Shown here: in pieces, positions 47,946-60,339 of the stretch | How the letters are laid out: each line of letters starts with the position of its first letter | How positions within the stretch are numbered: the first letter of the stretch is position 1 | Assembly: GCA_021018815.1 (NCBI GenBank) | Contig: JAITYX010000011.1 | Coordinates: 5,780,501 to 5,844,500 of the forward strand | Reading direction: 5' to 3' | DNA from: Talinum fruticosum | Lineage: Eukaryota; Streptophyta; Magnoliopsida; Caryophyllales; Talinaceae | DNA length: 64,000 nt | Made by a program: the position numbers and the translations under genes | The notes under the pieces: generated by a model | Seen by the model: the letters and a program-made list of their open reading frames with translations, nothing else | What the model was told of the DNA's origin: nothing | Databases searched by the model: none

Positions 47946-49059
47946 GCCCAAACTATGTATAGGCTAGAGGAGAGCTTACCACAAGTCATCGGTGACCCTA
48001 AACCAACCCAACTATTAGATTCACATATCAATGTAATGGATACTGCTTAAGTATTCATTAAGTCACAAATAGTCAGGGGCAGTGCAGTACACTATCTACA
48101 GGAAAGAGGATCCAAAGCAAATTCCTTTCTCTCTAGTAGCTAATTATTCAGCAATAATGGTCTACTGGATATGAAAAGATTATAAATAGAAGACCTAGCA
48201 GAAGATGAAGATGAAGAATGACACTTTATGAGAACAAATAAGAAAGAACTTCAAAGCTTGATGCACAAAAGACTTATTTGAAAAAAATATGAAATAAACT
48301 AAGTGTTCTCTATTATATTCTTCATATATTGATTTACATACATATCACAAATACTCATCGTACACATCAAAATTTTAAACTTGTGAGACAATATAGTAAG
48401 AGGATTCTACTTTTAGTGGAACTTAAAGCATATTGATAGATGTGAGGCTAGAGAATTGGGAGAACTCCATTTGTATATAAGTCGGTCAATCAAAAGATCG
48501 TCCTGTCTACAAGAGGTCTTCGGGGAAATTACTTCAAGTGAGGACTTAAAGGGTGAAACACCAAGGTCTAGAAGTGGACACTTTCAATTGTAATCTCAAG
48601 GGAGATTAATATGATAATACTCATTTAAATTCTAAGGAGTTGCCTTAAGCGATGACTGGCTCACATGTTGTGAATAACATCGATAAGAAACAGAAGGTTT
48701 TATCTCTCATAATTTCCTAAATTGTTCGTAATCTCTAACCAACTTTTGTTCCTCCTTTATATTATGCTCAGAGTTTATGAATTGCATTCTAATATGCTTA
48801 AAACTACATCTGTTTTTACCTATTTAAGTTTTTAAACTCTAATTTGTAAATATTTTCTGTCGCTCTATTAATCCCTCTCCAAGGTGATCTTATGTACATT
48901 TGGGACAATGCTATGTTTTAAGGTTAGCTTTCTCAACAAAGCAACTACAAAATTATAAGGATAAAAAACGAATTATTTATCCAAAGCAAGTACAACAGTT
49001 CAAATACAATCACATTCAAAGTTACTTGTGACACATGCAAAACAATATTTTGAACTATC
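47946..49059. other. No gene seen
   Basis: AT-rich spacer of 1.1 kb without supported ORFs or transposon ends. Confidence 0.45.
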
Positions 49060-50085
49060 TCAAAACGCTAGAAAAATATATAGACAAACATAATGGAGAA
49101 TTCTTCTGGAAGAGATCTAACATGTGCAAAAAATTGTATGCCCAAACTAAAGGTGGATTGGATTTTGTGCAAAACAGTTGTTGACTGGCATGGAAAATAT
49201 TAACAAATGAATCCAACGTGTGGTCCAATCCGTAAGGACCAGGTAACTACATATTTAAGAACTTTTTAGGTAAATGACAAATAGATTCGCTAATACGAAA
49301 ACACATTTTAAAATGTAAGGATTTTGATGAAGAAAAGATATCGTGACATATATGTTTGTAATTTACAACTCCTCACCACTTTTTACAACTAACGCTACAA
49401 ATCTTACAACTATTCAAAGTTTACAGTTAAATAGAACAAGGTTTATGTGGAAAAGGAACAAGTTTCCTTTAAGTTTGACAATTCGATACAATACGAAATC
49501 TAACATAGATCCAAGGCATTACCAAAGATAGCATCCCTAAGTCATGTGCAAAAGTTTGTGACTTTACTTAACAAAATTTACAATCAAATATCCTCAAAAT
49601 TTAGAATCAGATATCTTTAAACTTAAACAAGTTATTAACAATCAATTTGACATCATCATAAAACACTGTCACTAACAAGCACACCTATGAAAAGGGGATT
49701 AATATCAAACTAGTGTGTCTATTATGTCACGACTCTCCATTTATTGAGTCTACAAACATATCTCTACATAATGCCAAATGGTTAACAAAATATGGGACCT
49801 AGCAAGAAAACACTAATAATTACCGACTAATGTTTCTCTCATTACATGTCGATATTTTTCATAATGCTTAAATACGATGAAGTTCTGTCACGATCCAAAT
49901 TTCAGAATTGGAACAAAAATTTCGTTTCTAGGGGTTTTCTCCCCTACCACCTCAAATCATCTTGTCAGATGGCACCAGCCCTCTCCGCGATTCGTCAAAC
50001 TCTATTTTGATGGATCATTCACAGAAGGCTTCATCATCCATAACTGGGAGGATAACCATAGTTATGATTCTTACAAGTTGATGTA
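49060..50085 (+). pseudogene. LINE fragment with RNase H-like tail
   Basis: At 49070-49250 the plus strand gives NGEFFWKRSNM, KKLYAQTKGGLDFV and LAWKILTNESNVW, matching the LINE connection after reverse transcriptase (FFWG..., C.PK..GGLG...A...W.I). At 49945-50060 it gives LVRWHQPSPRFVKLYFDGSF and GFIIHNWED, the start of a plant LINE RNase H domain (W..P....K.N.DGS). The 650 bp between are too decayed to read. Both ends are undefined. Confidence 0.6.
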
Positions 50086-50471
50086 AATTATACGGCCTGC
50101 AAATGGGAGTACTATTGCCAAGGGAAAAAAGTTGCATTGGGGAGTCAGTCTGTAAGTGATCCCTCAACTTAGGATCAGCTCATTAGTGCTCTATTTCAAC
50201 TCTTGAGTCAAGCCTGGGCCAAGTAGTTTGGTCGGATAACCAGGGCGAATTAGTTTGACTAGATCTAGTCCAAATCATTATATTAGAACTACAGGGGACA
50301 CATTTTTCACAAGAAATTTGACACATTTTGCATCAAAAGAAACCTGAGCTAACCAATTCAATGAATGTAATGCTCAAGCCTGATGGCACAATGAATATAC
50401 AAAAATTTTGAGTAATCCTACGCAATGCCGCAGTTAAGAAAAAGCTAGAAGGGTCTAAACAATAATAAACC
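50086..50471. other. Spacer and likely 3' UTR of the biotin gene
   Basis: No coding signal; adjoins the stop codon of the minus-strand BIOF gene. Confidence 0.4.
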
Positions 50472-53400
50472 CTACAGTTTTGCTTGTAACTCTGAAGTGT
50501 TGATGTCAACGTCCTGGAAGCTGATGCAGTGAGACAATGCAGCAGCGAGTTTCTTCACATCGCTCCTTGTATGTGCAGCAGTTAGAGTTATCCTCAGTCT
50601 GCAAGACAAAAAATTAACCTAACACCCAATACAGCACTGACAATAAACTAAACTAACAGACTGGGCAAACCAGTTGTTTAAGTTGAAATTATGAGTTAAC
50701 TTAAGGTTTGGGTCAAAACAAGTTAATAAAATCCCAATCCAAATTTATGCCGTGAGAATCTCGCCTGATAGGATGTTTTAGGTTCAGATGTCCCAGCTTT
50801 CTCCTTTGAATAGTGGATAGGATAGTGCTGCTAGACTCCATGTTAAAAACCATTGACTGCCTACTATTGCATGGAAAGAAAGTGTACAAATCCATAAAAA
50901 GGAAGAGGAACAGAGGATGGCTGAGAGATGCATTCAGCTTTAATCTATCATAATGCAAGATAAAAAATATTGCTCAAAGTAGGCTTATTTGCTTTCCAAG
51001 TGGACAAGTACAGTTTGACATAATATTTAGGTCAAATAAGGTTATGGTCAGATCATTTCATAATGATATCACATTCAGGTCATGTCTGCAACCAGTTTTC
51101 TCGATAAACAGCCAACAAAACTACATTCAACTTTGGTTGGGTAAATTTCAGGTTGACTCCGCTTGTGGTACGGTGAATTGGGTCCTCTTGTTTTGGGTTT
51201 AGGGTTATTTAGTTTTTAGTTCTCTCCAGTAATCGGTTTTATAGTTCATTTTATTAGTTTGTTATTCTATAATTCTTATATGAAATGAACCTGCATAAGA
51301 ATAAACCATAAGAAAGTGAATACAGTAGCCAGTATGTATAAGCCACCCAGCAAGAGTTGAATACCATTTATAAATGGCTCTAAGTCTAGTGAACTGGGGG
51401 AGACCAGCCAGACTTAATACTAAATGACACTAGAGAGAGAGAGACTGCAGGCAAACCTGCATGAGTTGGGAGGAACAGTTGGTGGCCTAATTGCAGTAAC
51501 ATGGAACCCTGATTTTAGCAAATATCTGCAGGATGTCAAGAAGGAAGTCAAAATAGTTGCCAATGGAGAGATTCAAGAGAGTAAGAAATAATGGCTACAA
51601 GATACTCACCGACTGGCTAACAACGCCTTCTCCTCACTCCCTACTATAACAGAGACGATGTGGCTTGGGATAGGGATTCCGGTGAGATTTCGGAAGTCCT
51701 GCACTCTCTTCCAGATTGCCTTTCGACGCCAGGATTCCTTTACCGCAACAAATGCAGCAGCTGCTATGTTATGTCATTAAATTGCTTGTCACTGTAGAGA
51801 ACGTGCTTTTTATTTACTGTAGATAGACAGCATATTACAAGGCAATATATCGAAAACTAGATATATGCAGAAGGGCAATTATGAATCAGAAAAAAATGTT
51901 CTTTTCAGGTAAGATGTATGCTCAACTTAACAAAAAACTACGTTGAGGTAACTCGAGTTCTTGTCTAATTATTTTTAGACCCAAAGTTTTGAAAAATGAT
52001 TCTAAATCCCCTTAAATTATGGTGTAAACTATATTGGTGACCCAAATCCGACCCGAAAGGTTAACGGAGGTGTAAAATGTCTATAATACCCATCATTTAT
52101 CTCTCTCTCTCTTTGTTGGCTCTTTTTCTGTCTCTCCTTCTTCCCTCTCTCATCCCCTGCTCTCGACTCTTTCTCTGTCTCTGTAATGGTTTCTCGTTCT
52201 CTATTCATCTTCTCTACTTGTTCTTCTTCCCTCACCCATCCCCTACTCTCTGTTTCTCTTGTTCTCTCGCCCTTTGTCCTGTTCCCCGTCTCCCTCTTCA
52301 TTCTTCTCTCTCCGTCCCTCTCGCTCCCCATTTTCGGTCTTCTCTCTCCGTTGCTGCTCTCATCACCCCCTCTCTTCACCCCCTCTCTGTTTCTGCATCT
52401 TCGTTCTCCTTCTCTCCCCTTTTTTGTTGCTCTCGCTCACAACCGAAGCTTCTCCTTGGCCGGAAACGCTCGTCGGAGCAAACCCAACCTCACGACTTGA
52501 CCGGACTTGAGAGGATGAGAGAGGAACTTGCGGATTTGCAGCGAGTTGATAGGTTGATTGAAGGGATATTTGGGTTGGGAATTGGATTTGCTGGTCTGGT
52601 ACAGATGGGGTATTATGGGCTTTCTCCATTTTAGGTGCTCTCCAATGGTGGAGCTCTTTGAAGCCATTCCACCATTGCCATGGGAGATTGAGAGAGAGAG
52701 AAGAGAGAGACTTTGAGAGGGAAGTGGATGAAGTTGAGGGTAAATTCGGGCTATTACACCTCATTAAGGGTAAATTCAGGCTTCTAACTCTAATTTTTAA
52801 AAATCCCGCCTAAACATTGGGTTTTCCGACGTCATCAGTCGGATTTGGGCCACTAATATAGTTTACACCATAATAATTTAAGGGGATTCAAAATCATTTT
52901 TCAGAACTTTGGGTCTAAAAAATAGTTAGACAAGAACTCGATGTACCTCAACGTAGTTTTTGCTCAACTTAACCAAAGCACAAATTACGTCAAATAAATT
53001 GGATTGTGTTCTTTGATGTCATAGGCACATGGGGGAATATATCAACCAGGTTAGGTTTATTTTTTAAAAACATTTTATTTAAAGTATGTTATGCTTCATA
53101 GATCTCAATGAATAGAACAAAACTAACCAAAACCCCGAAGTGGCAATGCCCTACCTTGGTTGGGTTGTTTGATGTACGTAGTCTCATCTTAAAATTAAAT
53201 TGAGAAGAGGCTATTTACTGCGGAACCTGGATTTCAAAGGCTTTGGCTGCCTACCATTTTACCCAAAAAAAAAAAAAATGAAATGCCTTGCTCCAAGGAA
53301 GTTGTGACTCAAACACCTGTAGTAAGACTAGCTGCTTTCTTAGACTTGTACAGCAAAATCTAAGTGACCATGTTCATGTAGAACTTGGAAAAGCCAAATT

Positions 53401-56400
53401 ATGCAAGTAGTTGAAAGAATAATTTTTAGGAGTAGTTATGTGCATAACAAACCACAATTTAGGACCATCACTTTACCGTGAGCAGCCGCAGCATTTGGCA
53501 CTGGCATAGCAGTAGAAAATATAAAAGAGCGACCTCTGGACATAATGAGCTGCTTCCACCTTTTACTGGCATAATATATTGAGATGCGTGAGTAATGTCC
53601 AAGATGCAAGAGCTATAAAGACAGGCAAAAGCGTAATTGCTGCCTGTATCTACAAAAACTGCAATAGAATGAAATAAAAAATGAAACAAAGAACTGCAAT
53701 AGTTTCCGACTCCTAATGTTGTGTGCAGTTCAAATTTTTAAGTGTTCTACAAAAAGTGCTGACTTCGATGACATCAGACGAGGAGTGTTCAAAGGGGACA
53801 GCTGTCCACATGTATGACTGGTTCTTTCGTTTTTGGTCAAAGTGAAGTTTCAAGTGTGCTACCATGTCAGAATCAATAGATACTTTGAGGCAAACCGTGA
53901 AATTAAGAACTTGAATTATATAGCTTCCAAGAGTGAATATAAATAGTAATAAGATTCAACTTACGTAAACCTTTGTGGAGTAGATCAGCCATGCTTAAAA
54001 ATCATTTCTTCGCTTGCATACTGAAATGTGTTATTATCACATGACTTCTTCTTCTCTCTTTGTTTCTCTTTGTCATCTTTATTTTTTTAATATTTTAAAA
54101 ATACACTAGGTTATCCAATAGCAAAAATGACAACCCTTGCTAAGTACCCCTCATTCTCATTCCTACCATAAAACAGCAAAATCATCGTAAGAGGTAACCT
54201 GCATGCTATGAAGCCTCCACCACAACCTGCAGCCTTGCTTAGAGTACCTATACATATATCAACATCCTCCTCACAACCAAACTCCTGGGCCACCCCTCCA
54301 CCGCCTTTTCCACAAACAAATGTTCCATGAGCCTACAATAAAGGTAGAATACATGAACACAAGCACCATTTTTATATACTTATTTCCCAGATGCTTCCCC
54401 AAAAAACACAGACACAACACTTACATCGTCAATAACCAACAAAAATCCATGCTTCTTACGAAGTCTGGCAAGCTCAACCATTGGTGCAAAGTCACCATCC
54501 ATGCTAAACAAGCTGCCAACGCAAAATAATAAAGATGTAGCCCACACAAAAAGTGTGAAATTGTATTTAATGGCCATAGACTTGCAACTCAAGTTATCTA
54601 ACTTGATTTTACTCAAAAAGAAGATAAAGATTACACTATCAAGAAGGCAAAGCAAGGAATATTGACCTGTCTGTCACGACAACCTTTTTAGTCATAGCGC
54701 AATCTGATCTGAAAGAAGACAAAAGGTCAGAAGGTGGGGATCATCACATCCATATATATTTTCAGATAGGAAACAATTTGTCCTAATATGTAGAACAAAC
54801 AACACATACAATAGTGCATTAAGGTGGGCCATATCACAATGTCGATAAATGAAGGTCTCCACACAATGTAATCGCTCAGCAAGGCGGAGACCATCAATGA
54901 TTGATGCATGATTAAGGGCATCAGAGAACACAGCAACCTTTTCGGCTCTCGGTGGAATCTTGCCAGAAAACAAGAGAGATGCAACACTTCCTATCGCAAC
55001 CATGACAGCCATATTAGCTGCAAAGCCAGTAGGACATAGTAGGCAATCCTACAGCATTAATTTAGGGCAAAAACTTATTAGTCTCTGTCAAAAGCTCCAT
55101 TGAAATTATGGCATGCAAAAATAATTTGTCGAAAGTTATACATTCGTACATTAACCTGGAAACTTTACAAAGAAAAGATTAGATCATAAAATTCAGCTAT
55201 GCAAGCAACAACCATGAAATGCATTGAACTAAGCAATGAACATTGGCAGAAAACGAACCTGCATTACATGGCTTTATCAAAGTTATGCTGTTATATCATA
55301 AATGAATCAACATCAAATTAAGTGAAACCGTTAGTGGCACACAATTTGTATTACTAAGCCATCTTTTCTTTGGATCAATTACTAGGCAGCTTTTTTCAAC
55401 CAAAAAGAGGGGGAGAAAAAGAAAGCCAAATCCATGTCTATATCCCAGAGTCCCATCTACGCAGGGTATGATTCTTTAACACATAACTAAGAGGAGTTTG
55501 ATCTCAACCTCTTTCTTCTTCAACTCCGCCAGGCATGCCTCCAGACGCTGGTGATAATCCGTGTAGCCACATATCAAGGCAGAGCCTCTAGGCCCCATGC
55601 CGTGCTCTTGAGCTGCCTAGTTTAAGAGGACAAAGGTTACCGTGAAGACCCGAAACATAGCACAACATAAAAATACCAAAGTCATAAGGAAACATGTGAC
55701 CATCAAACCACCTTCGCAGCTGCCATTCTAACAGTGGGATGTGCACTCAAGCCTAAGTAATCATTCCCAGAGAACAGAAGTAGCTTTCTACCGGGGTTAG
55801 AGCTCAAGTCTCCTCCTTCATTAGCCTCATCGCTTCTATTGACAGAAACATATCCTAGCCAATTCAATAGCACATTAAACTTAATTGAGAAAAAGGGAAT
55901 TTCTCTGTTCAACCCATCAGCCATTTAACAAGACGAAATATAATGACATTCAGCAAAGCCCCTTCCCCTTCAAAAAATTTTTAAAAAAGTAATGATTACT
56001 CTACAACGGATCAGTCAAAATGTCTTGAATGCCAAGTGCCGAAAAAAGTTATAATTTTAAAAATAAAAAAAAAAAAAAAGAAAACTTGAGATAGAGATCC
56101 TATATTGCCATCATTAAATAACATTAAAGCAGAGAGAGAGAGCTGGGAAAAATAAAAACCAAGAACAAGTGAAATTAGAAAAGGAACTACCGCAGCTGGG
56201 AATTTCATTGAGCCAATCGTGGAAGGTAGTTTCAGAAATCTCGACTTCAACAGATGCGCGATCCCATTGGCGTAAACCATCAAACACCTGGCAGTCATAC
56301 CCTCCAGAATTTGAGGCATTGTTATTGTTTAAAACATTTATGGGTCGAAGAGAACGGAGCAATTTCAAAGACTCCAACTTGGAAAGGGCTGCTTCAACCA

Positions 56401-56422
56401 ATTCATCCCACTTCATGCTCAT
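50472..56422 (-). CDS. BIOF: 8-amino-7-oxononanoate (KAPA) synthase, 11 exons
   Basis: PLP enzyme joining pimeloyl-CoA/ACP and L-alanine to form KAPA, the first committed step of biotin synthesis. Exons on the minus strand: 56422-56191, 55854-55712, 55616-55509, 55048-54810, 54708-54667, 54512-54425, 54332-54199, 53565-53477, 51763-51610, 51525-51457 and 50598-50472. Phases are consistent throughout and give 474 aa, close to the Arabidopsis enzyme. Seen: KLLLFSGNDYLGLSAHP, HGMGPRGSALICGYTDYH, SDALNHASIIDG (His208), LVIDD-AHGTF (282-289), the PLP lysine in GTLSKAAG (Lys317), SRGRSFIFSTAMPVP, AIRPPTVPPNSCRLR. The product ends in AKL, a strong peroxisomal signal, in line with the known peroxisomal site of this step. 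The exon 2 acceptor (ctag|GATATG) is the least certain border. Intron 8 carries a Mutator-like element. Confidence 0.94.
51920..51931. repeat. Target duplication of the MULE-like element, left
   Basis: GCTCAACTTAAC, repeated at 52962-52973. This is slightly longer than the usual 9 bp of Mutator elements; a few bases could be chance identity. Confidence 0.75.
51932..52961. mobile_element. Mutator-like (Pack-MULE type) element in BIOF intron 8
   Basis: Terminal inverted repeats of about 120 bp: AAAAAACTACGTTGAGGTA onward on the left (51932-52052) and its complement on the right (52839-52961), with few mismatches and a shared AAATCCCCTTAAATTAT tract. A 12-bp duplication flanks it. There is no transposase. 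The interior has a long CT-rich stretch (52086-52440) and a GC-richer part (52440-52670) with a 185-codon plus-strand ORF (52077-52634) whose second half (LERMREELADLQRVDRLIEG) could be from a captured gene. It lies wholly within an intron, so BIOF coding is untouched. Confidence 0.85.
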
Positions 56423-56700
56423 CTCGTTCTAAGCAGCGGCAGCGGCAGCTGCAAGAATAGAGAGAGGCAGAGTATTCGGCCTTGGAAATATCGAAGACAA
56501 GAATGGCGGGCGTTACTTTTCACAAATTGGGGAGAAGGGAGCCGGAGAGCGAGAGGGAGCCGGAGAGAGAGAGAGAGCCCAGGACGGCAGAGAGGGAGCC
56601 GGAGAGCGAGAGGCCGCCCGGAGCAGAGACCGAGAGAGGGGGTAACGAGGGAAGTGTGAATGAGGTAGGGCGGCACTGCAGCTAATGAAAGAACAAGGAG
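56423..56700 (-). promoter_or_regulatory. BIOF 5' leader/promoter with GA/CT-rich repeats
   Basis: A GC-rich 250-bp patch directly upstream of the start codon. It has imperfect repeats of GAGGGAGCCGGAGAGCGAGA (about 56537 and 56594) and a GAGAGAGAGAGA run, which reads as CT-rich on the gene strand, as often found in plant 5' UTRs. The plus-strand ORF across it is a composition effect. Confidence 0.45.
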
Positions 56701-56758
56701 AGGGAGTTAGCTACATAAAATCTTCAGAGCTACAGAACTATACTTACCACGGTTCTTA

Positions 56759-57041
56759 CTCCCTCCATTTGCAAATATATATTAATTATTCTATTTTTAT
56801 CTTTCATTTTTAATAAATTCTTAAAATAATTTAATTTTTTTCATAATTTTAGTATTTTTTAATAAAAAATTTTTATTATTATTTTAAGTATTTTTTTAGT
56901 CATTATTTTAAGTAGTTAATATTATTTAAATATTTATTATAAATTTTTAAATAATTTATTTTAATTAACTTTTTCTCTTATATATAGTTTATAAGGTTTA
57001 TTTTATAAAGATTTTTAACATTATTTTCAATAATCAGGAAG
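56759..57041. mobile_element. Stowaway-like MITE, AT-rich
   Basis: CTCCCTCCATTTGCAAATAT at the left end, preceded by TA, is the classic Stowaway (Tc1/mariner) terminus. The right end is a decayed complement (CAGGAAG followed by TA at 57042-57043). A partial relative of the interior lies at about 60030-60140 (TTATATATAGTT..AAG.TTTATTTT.TAAA). Confidence 0.6.
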
Positions 57042-57179
57042 TATAATGAGAAGTCTAAATTTTATAATGGAGAGACAGAGTCAAGTGAAAGAGAAATCAT
57101 TAATTGAATTTTTCGATTGAAATTTTTATTTTGTAAGGCGTATGTTTAGATCTAAGTGAGTGTTTGGCCTATATTCTAA

Positions 57180-58320
57180 TATCATCCACAACCTTGGGCG
57201 CGTCCGAGAAGCGAGCCTGATGTGGCGCGTCACCCGAGGCGCGGCGTCCCACAGTAGCCTCACCGCTTCTCGAGGTGCGTACGTAAGCTCCAGTAGAGAG
57301 GCCTAAGGAGAGAAAACTCGCGGATGATGTGGTCGCTTGTGAATGGTGAATGGGCGTAATTAATTACCATAAAAAGTTGAGTCGATTTAATTAATTCTCC
57401 TTGAGAGAATACAACCATGGTCTCAATTATGGAGAATTGAGTTTTATCGATACAACGACTATTTATTAGCCATTGTAAATTTTTTTTTTATAACGGTAAT
57501 TTTTTTAACTGTTATTTTTATAATTTTTTGTGTGTATTTTTACTGTATAAATACCTATTAATTTGATAACTTACTTACATCATTTCATTCTTAATTGAAG
57601 GTAGTTTGTGAAGATTGAAGTGTTTACAAGCTCGTTTTGGAATTATTCGTGACCCTTGTCGCTTAATGGAGGAAGATGACATAGGTAAAGTAATGAAAGT
57701 TTGTATAATACTCCACAACATGATCGTCAAAGATGAGCGAGATCAATACAACCTTACTTATGATTATGATTATGAGCAAGTGGAGGCATGCACCCCGACA
57801 CCTAATGTCCAACATAACCATCACCCATGTTATTCAACTTACTTCCGAAAATCAGCTGAAGTTAGACACAGCGGAACTCATGCACATCCGAAAACAGACT
57901 TGGTTGAAGAAATATGGAAACGAAATTTGGCGCGACAAAGAAATGAGTGATCCATTTTTTTCTTCATATTATCCGTATTTCGTTAGCGTTGAATTTTTGT
58001 TCATATTTTATTTTCCCCATATTTACGTGTTGCATTATTGTAGTAACATTGCAATTATTATTGTATGTTTTTTATTTAATTTAATTTTAAATATTATTTT
58101 ATCACTTGTTTAAAAATTTTCATAACCTAAATTAATTAATTCAATCTTCATAGTGCACCAAATAATTCTTTTTATATATTTATAAAAATAAATAATAATA
58201 CAAAATATAAGATGTGAAAATAATTAAATATGTTGATGAGTGGGCTCCATAAGGATTATTTAAATAGGTGAGCCTTATTGGTGAGTTTTGCATTGTGGAG
58301 GCAAGGATTTAGGAGAGAGA
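57180..58320 (+). mobile_element. PIF/Harbinger-like element remnant
   Basis: The left part starts near CATCCACAACC (57184) and the right part has GCATTGTGGAGGC (58291-58303), complementary end motifs of the kind seen in Harbinger MITEs. Between them is a transposase fragment. GC-rich 57195-57310 precedes it. Exact termini and the TWA duplication were not resolved. Confidence 0.5.
57615..57950 (+). pseudogene. PIF/Harbinger transposase C-terminal fragment
   Basis: LQARFGIIRDPCRLMEEDD, then KVMKVCIILHNMIVKDERD, is the conserved C-terminal block of plant Harbinger transposases (QARF.I...P...W......I...CIILHNMI..DE). The tail ends HAHPKTDLVEEIWKRN. The 5' two thirds, with the catalytic DDE residues, are missing, so it cannot act as a transposase alone. 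Confidence 0.85.
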
Positions 58321-58379
58321 AAAAAGGCCCTTTGTCGATATGTTATCAGTAGGTCCTCGCAAGGTGAGCCTAAAAGTGT

Positions 58380-59035
58380 TTTTGGATTCTAAAACCGAAA
58401 TTACACCAAATCCTTACTTTAAAAAAATTAAAACTGTTTTTTAAAAATAATTTTGGAAATTTTTTTCCAAAAACTGAAATAACTATTTATTGTTTCTATT
58501 TCTAATTTCTAGAAAAACTCCCTAACAACCACCTACATTTCTATTATCTCTCTCCTTTCTCTCTCTCCTCTATTTTTTCACGTTATTAATCTCTCCTCTA
58601 TCTCTCTTTCTCTCTCCTCTACTCTATCTTTTCTCTATCATCTCCTCTCTCTCTTTCTATGTTGTTTTATTTTATCTCGTATCTCATCTTTTTTTGTCTT
58701 TTTAAAAATTTTGACCAAACAAATTAATTATTTAAAAAATATTTATATAAAATTAGACCAATCATTTCAATTTTTCTTCAACAATAATTTTCAAAAAATG
58801 CTTTTAAAAAATAAAAATATTTTTTTAAAACTAGGCCGGACATGCTCTAAATATAGAGGATGACATCCACCCTTTTCTATTTGAGAGGGGCTGCCATCAA
58901 TAATTTTTTTATGGTAAGCTCCATTTCGAGTAATTTTTACATCATTTATCAATTTAATTTTAGGTTTCGCCAATAAAATTTTCTTCATTTGTAATAGATG
59001 TTTTTACCCTTTGATGAAAGTATTAGTCTCTCTTT
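58380..59035. other. No gene seen; AT-rich with a CT microsatellite
   Basis: Contains a CTCTCT-rich microsatellite-like tract (58546-58658). There are no supported ORFs. Reads as degraded repeat DNA. Confidence 0.45.
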
Positions 59036-59039
59036 GTAT

Positions 59040-59305
59040 GAGAGTTATGATTAATTGGTGTGGTTCAAGACAATAGATGAAGATTGACTTTTTAAATCAC
59101 TATAATACTGGATCGTGAGGTTCTCCATCAATATGAAAGATGTTGAGTCATCGAAAATTATCCACTAGAAATTTGTCATGGTTTCGAAGCCAAACATCAG
59201 TAAAATTCATATTAGTTTTTTAAAAGTCAAATTTTATATTTGTGTTTTAGATTTTTGTGTTTTATTAATGAAACTGTGATCATTCCCTTCAAAAAAAGTA
59301 TGGTG
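59040..59305 (+). repeat. SINE-like dispersed repeat, copy 2
   Basis: Plus-strand copy of the repeat found inverted at 29775-30060: GATTGACTTTTTAAATCACT (59083-59102), B-box-like GGTTTCGAAGCC (59180-59191), TTTTATTAATGAAAC near the 3' end and CCCTTCAAAAAAA tail (59287-59299). No host gene or transposase is attached. Family type is inferred. Confidence 0.5.
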
Positions 59306-59309
59306 GATG

Positions 59310-60335
59310 AAACCAATTTACAAAACAAACAATGAAATTTAATTTTTTTAAGGATCTCCCTCGAAATCTACTAATATGATACCAAATATTAGTAATTAAT
59401 GTTGATTTAAATTAAATTTAAATTAAATTAATTAATTAAGTAATTTTTATTGTTTACTTTCTATATTTATCATTTTTATATATTTTATTAAATATGATCC
59501 ATTGACTAATGATTAATTTTCTCTCATATAATTTAAATTATTATAAAAAATTAGATTTTTTTGTCTTCCTTTATTACTTCTAACCGAGTTACGCATTCAA
59601 AATTATGAAACTGAATCCTCACTAAATACTTCATAATATGGGTATCAAAATAAATAATTTTATAAGATACGTTAACTTCGTGATTTAGCAAGGTAATCTA
59701 TATTCTACAAGTATAATTAATCTATCGATAGTAGTATTCTTTGTTAATGTTCCAATCATATTACATTGATAAATTTTAATATTCTTTAATAAAAATAAAT
59801 AATATTGTTAAGATTTGGGAGTTACGTGTTTTGCTTATATAAAATGTCATTAAATTAAAAGGGTTGAGTGTATTTTGATGATTTGTAGCACCCCATAATC
59901 GTCCTTCAATCATTTTAATTACGCGTTTGTAATTTACTTACGTACTCGCTTTATGTACTGTTTTTAACCACAACAAGTAGGTAAAAGTTGATTGTATCAA
60001 TAACCCAACTCTTGACTAGAAAGACTATCACAAAAATTATTTTAATTAAGATTTTTTATTTTATATATAGTTCTTAAGTTTTATTTTGTAAAAATCTTTA
60101 TCATTATTTTAAGTAATTTATGTTATTCAAACAATTATTTGACATAAGCTAAGCATATTATTAGCAATTTTGATTATATTCACTTATTCTTAATATGCTT
60201 AACAAGTTATGCAAACAAAATAGGAAAAAGTGAGTAATATTTAATAGACCATATAAATGTTCGAAAAAATAATGTATCATACTCTAAGAAATCTAATTTA
60301 GTTTAGTTTTTAAATTTTAGATAGGAAAATTAGTA
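59310..60335. other. No gene seen; AT-rich
   Basis: About 1 kb of AT-rich DNA. The piece at 60030-60140 resembles the interior of the MITE at 56759-57041. Nothing else is recognised. Confidence 0.45.
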
Positions 60336-60339
60336 AGAC

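Noticed and set aside
52029..52379. ORFs on both strands through the CT-rich MULE interior
   Set aside because: Low-complexity sequence gives open frames on every strand; only the 52440-52634 part is kept as a possible captured piece.
56419..56685. ORFs on both strands upstream of BIOF
   Set aside because: Produced by GAGA/CTCT and GGAGCC repeats in the 5' leader; no protein family resemblance.
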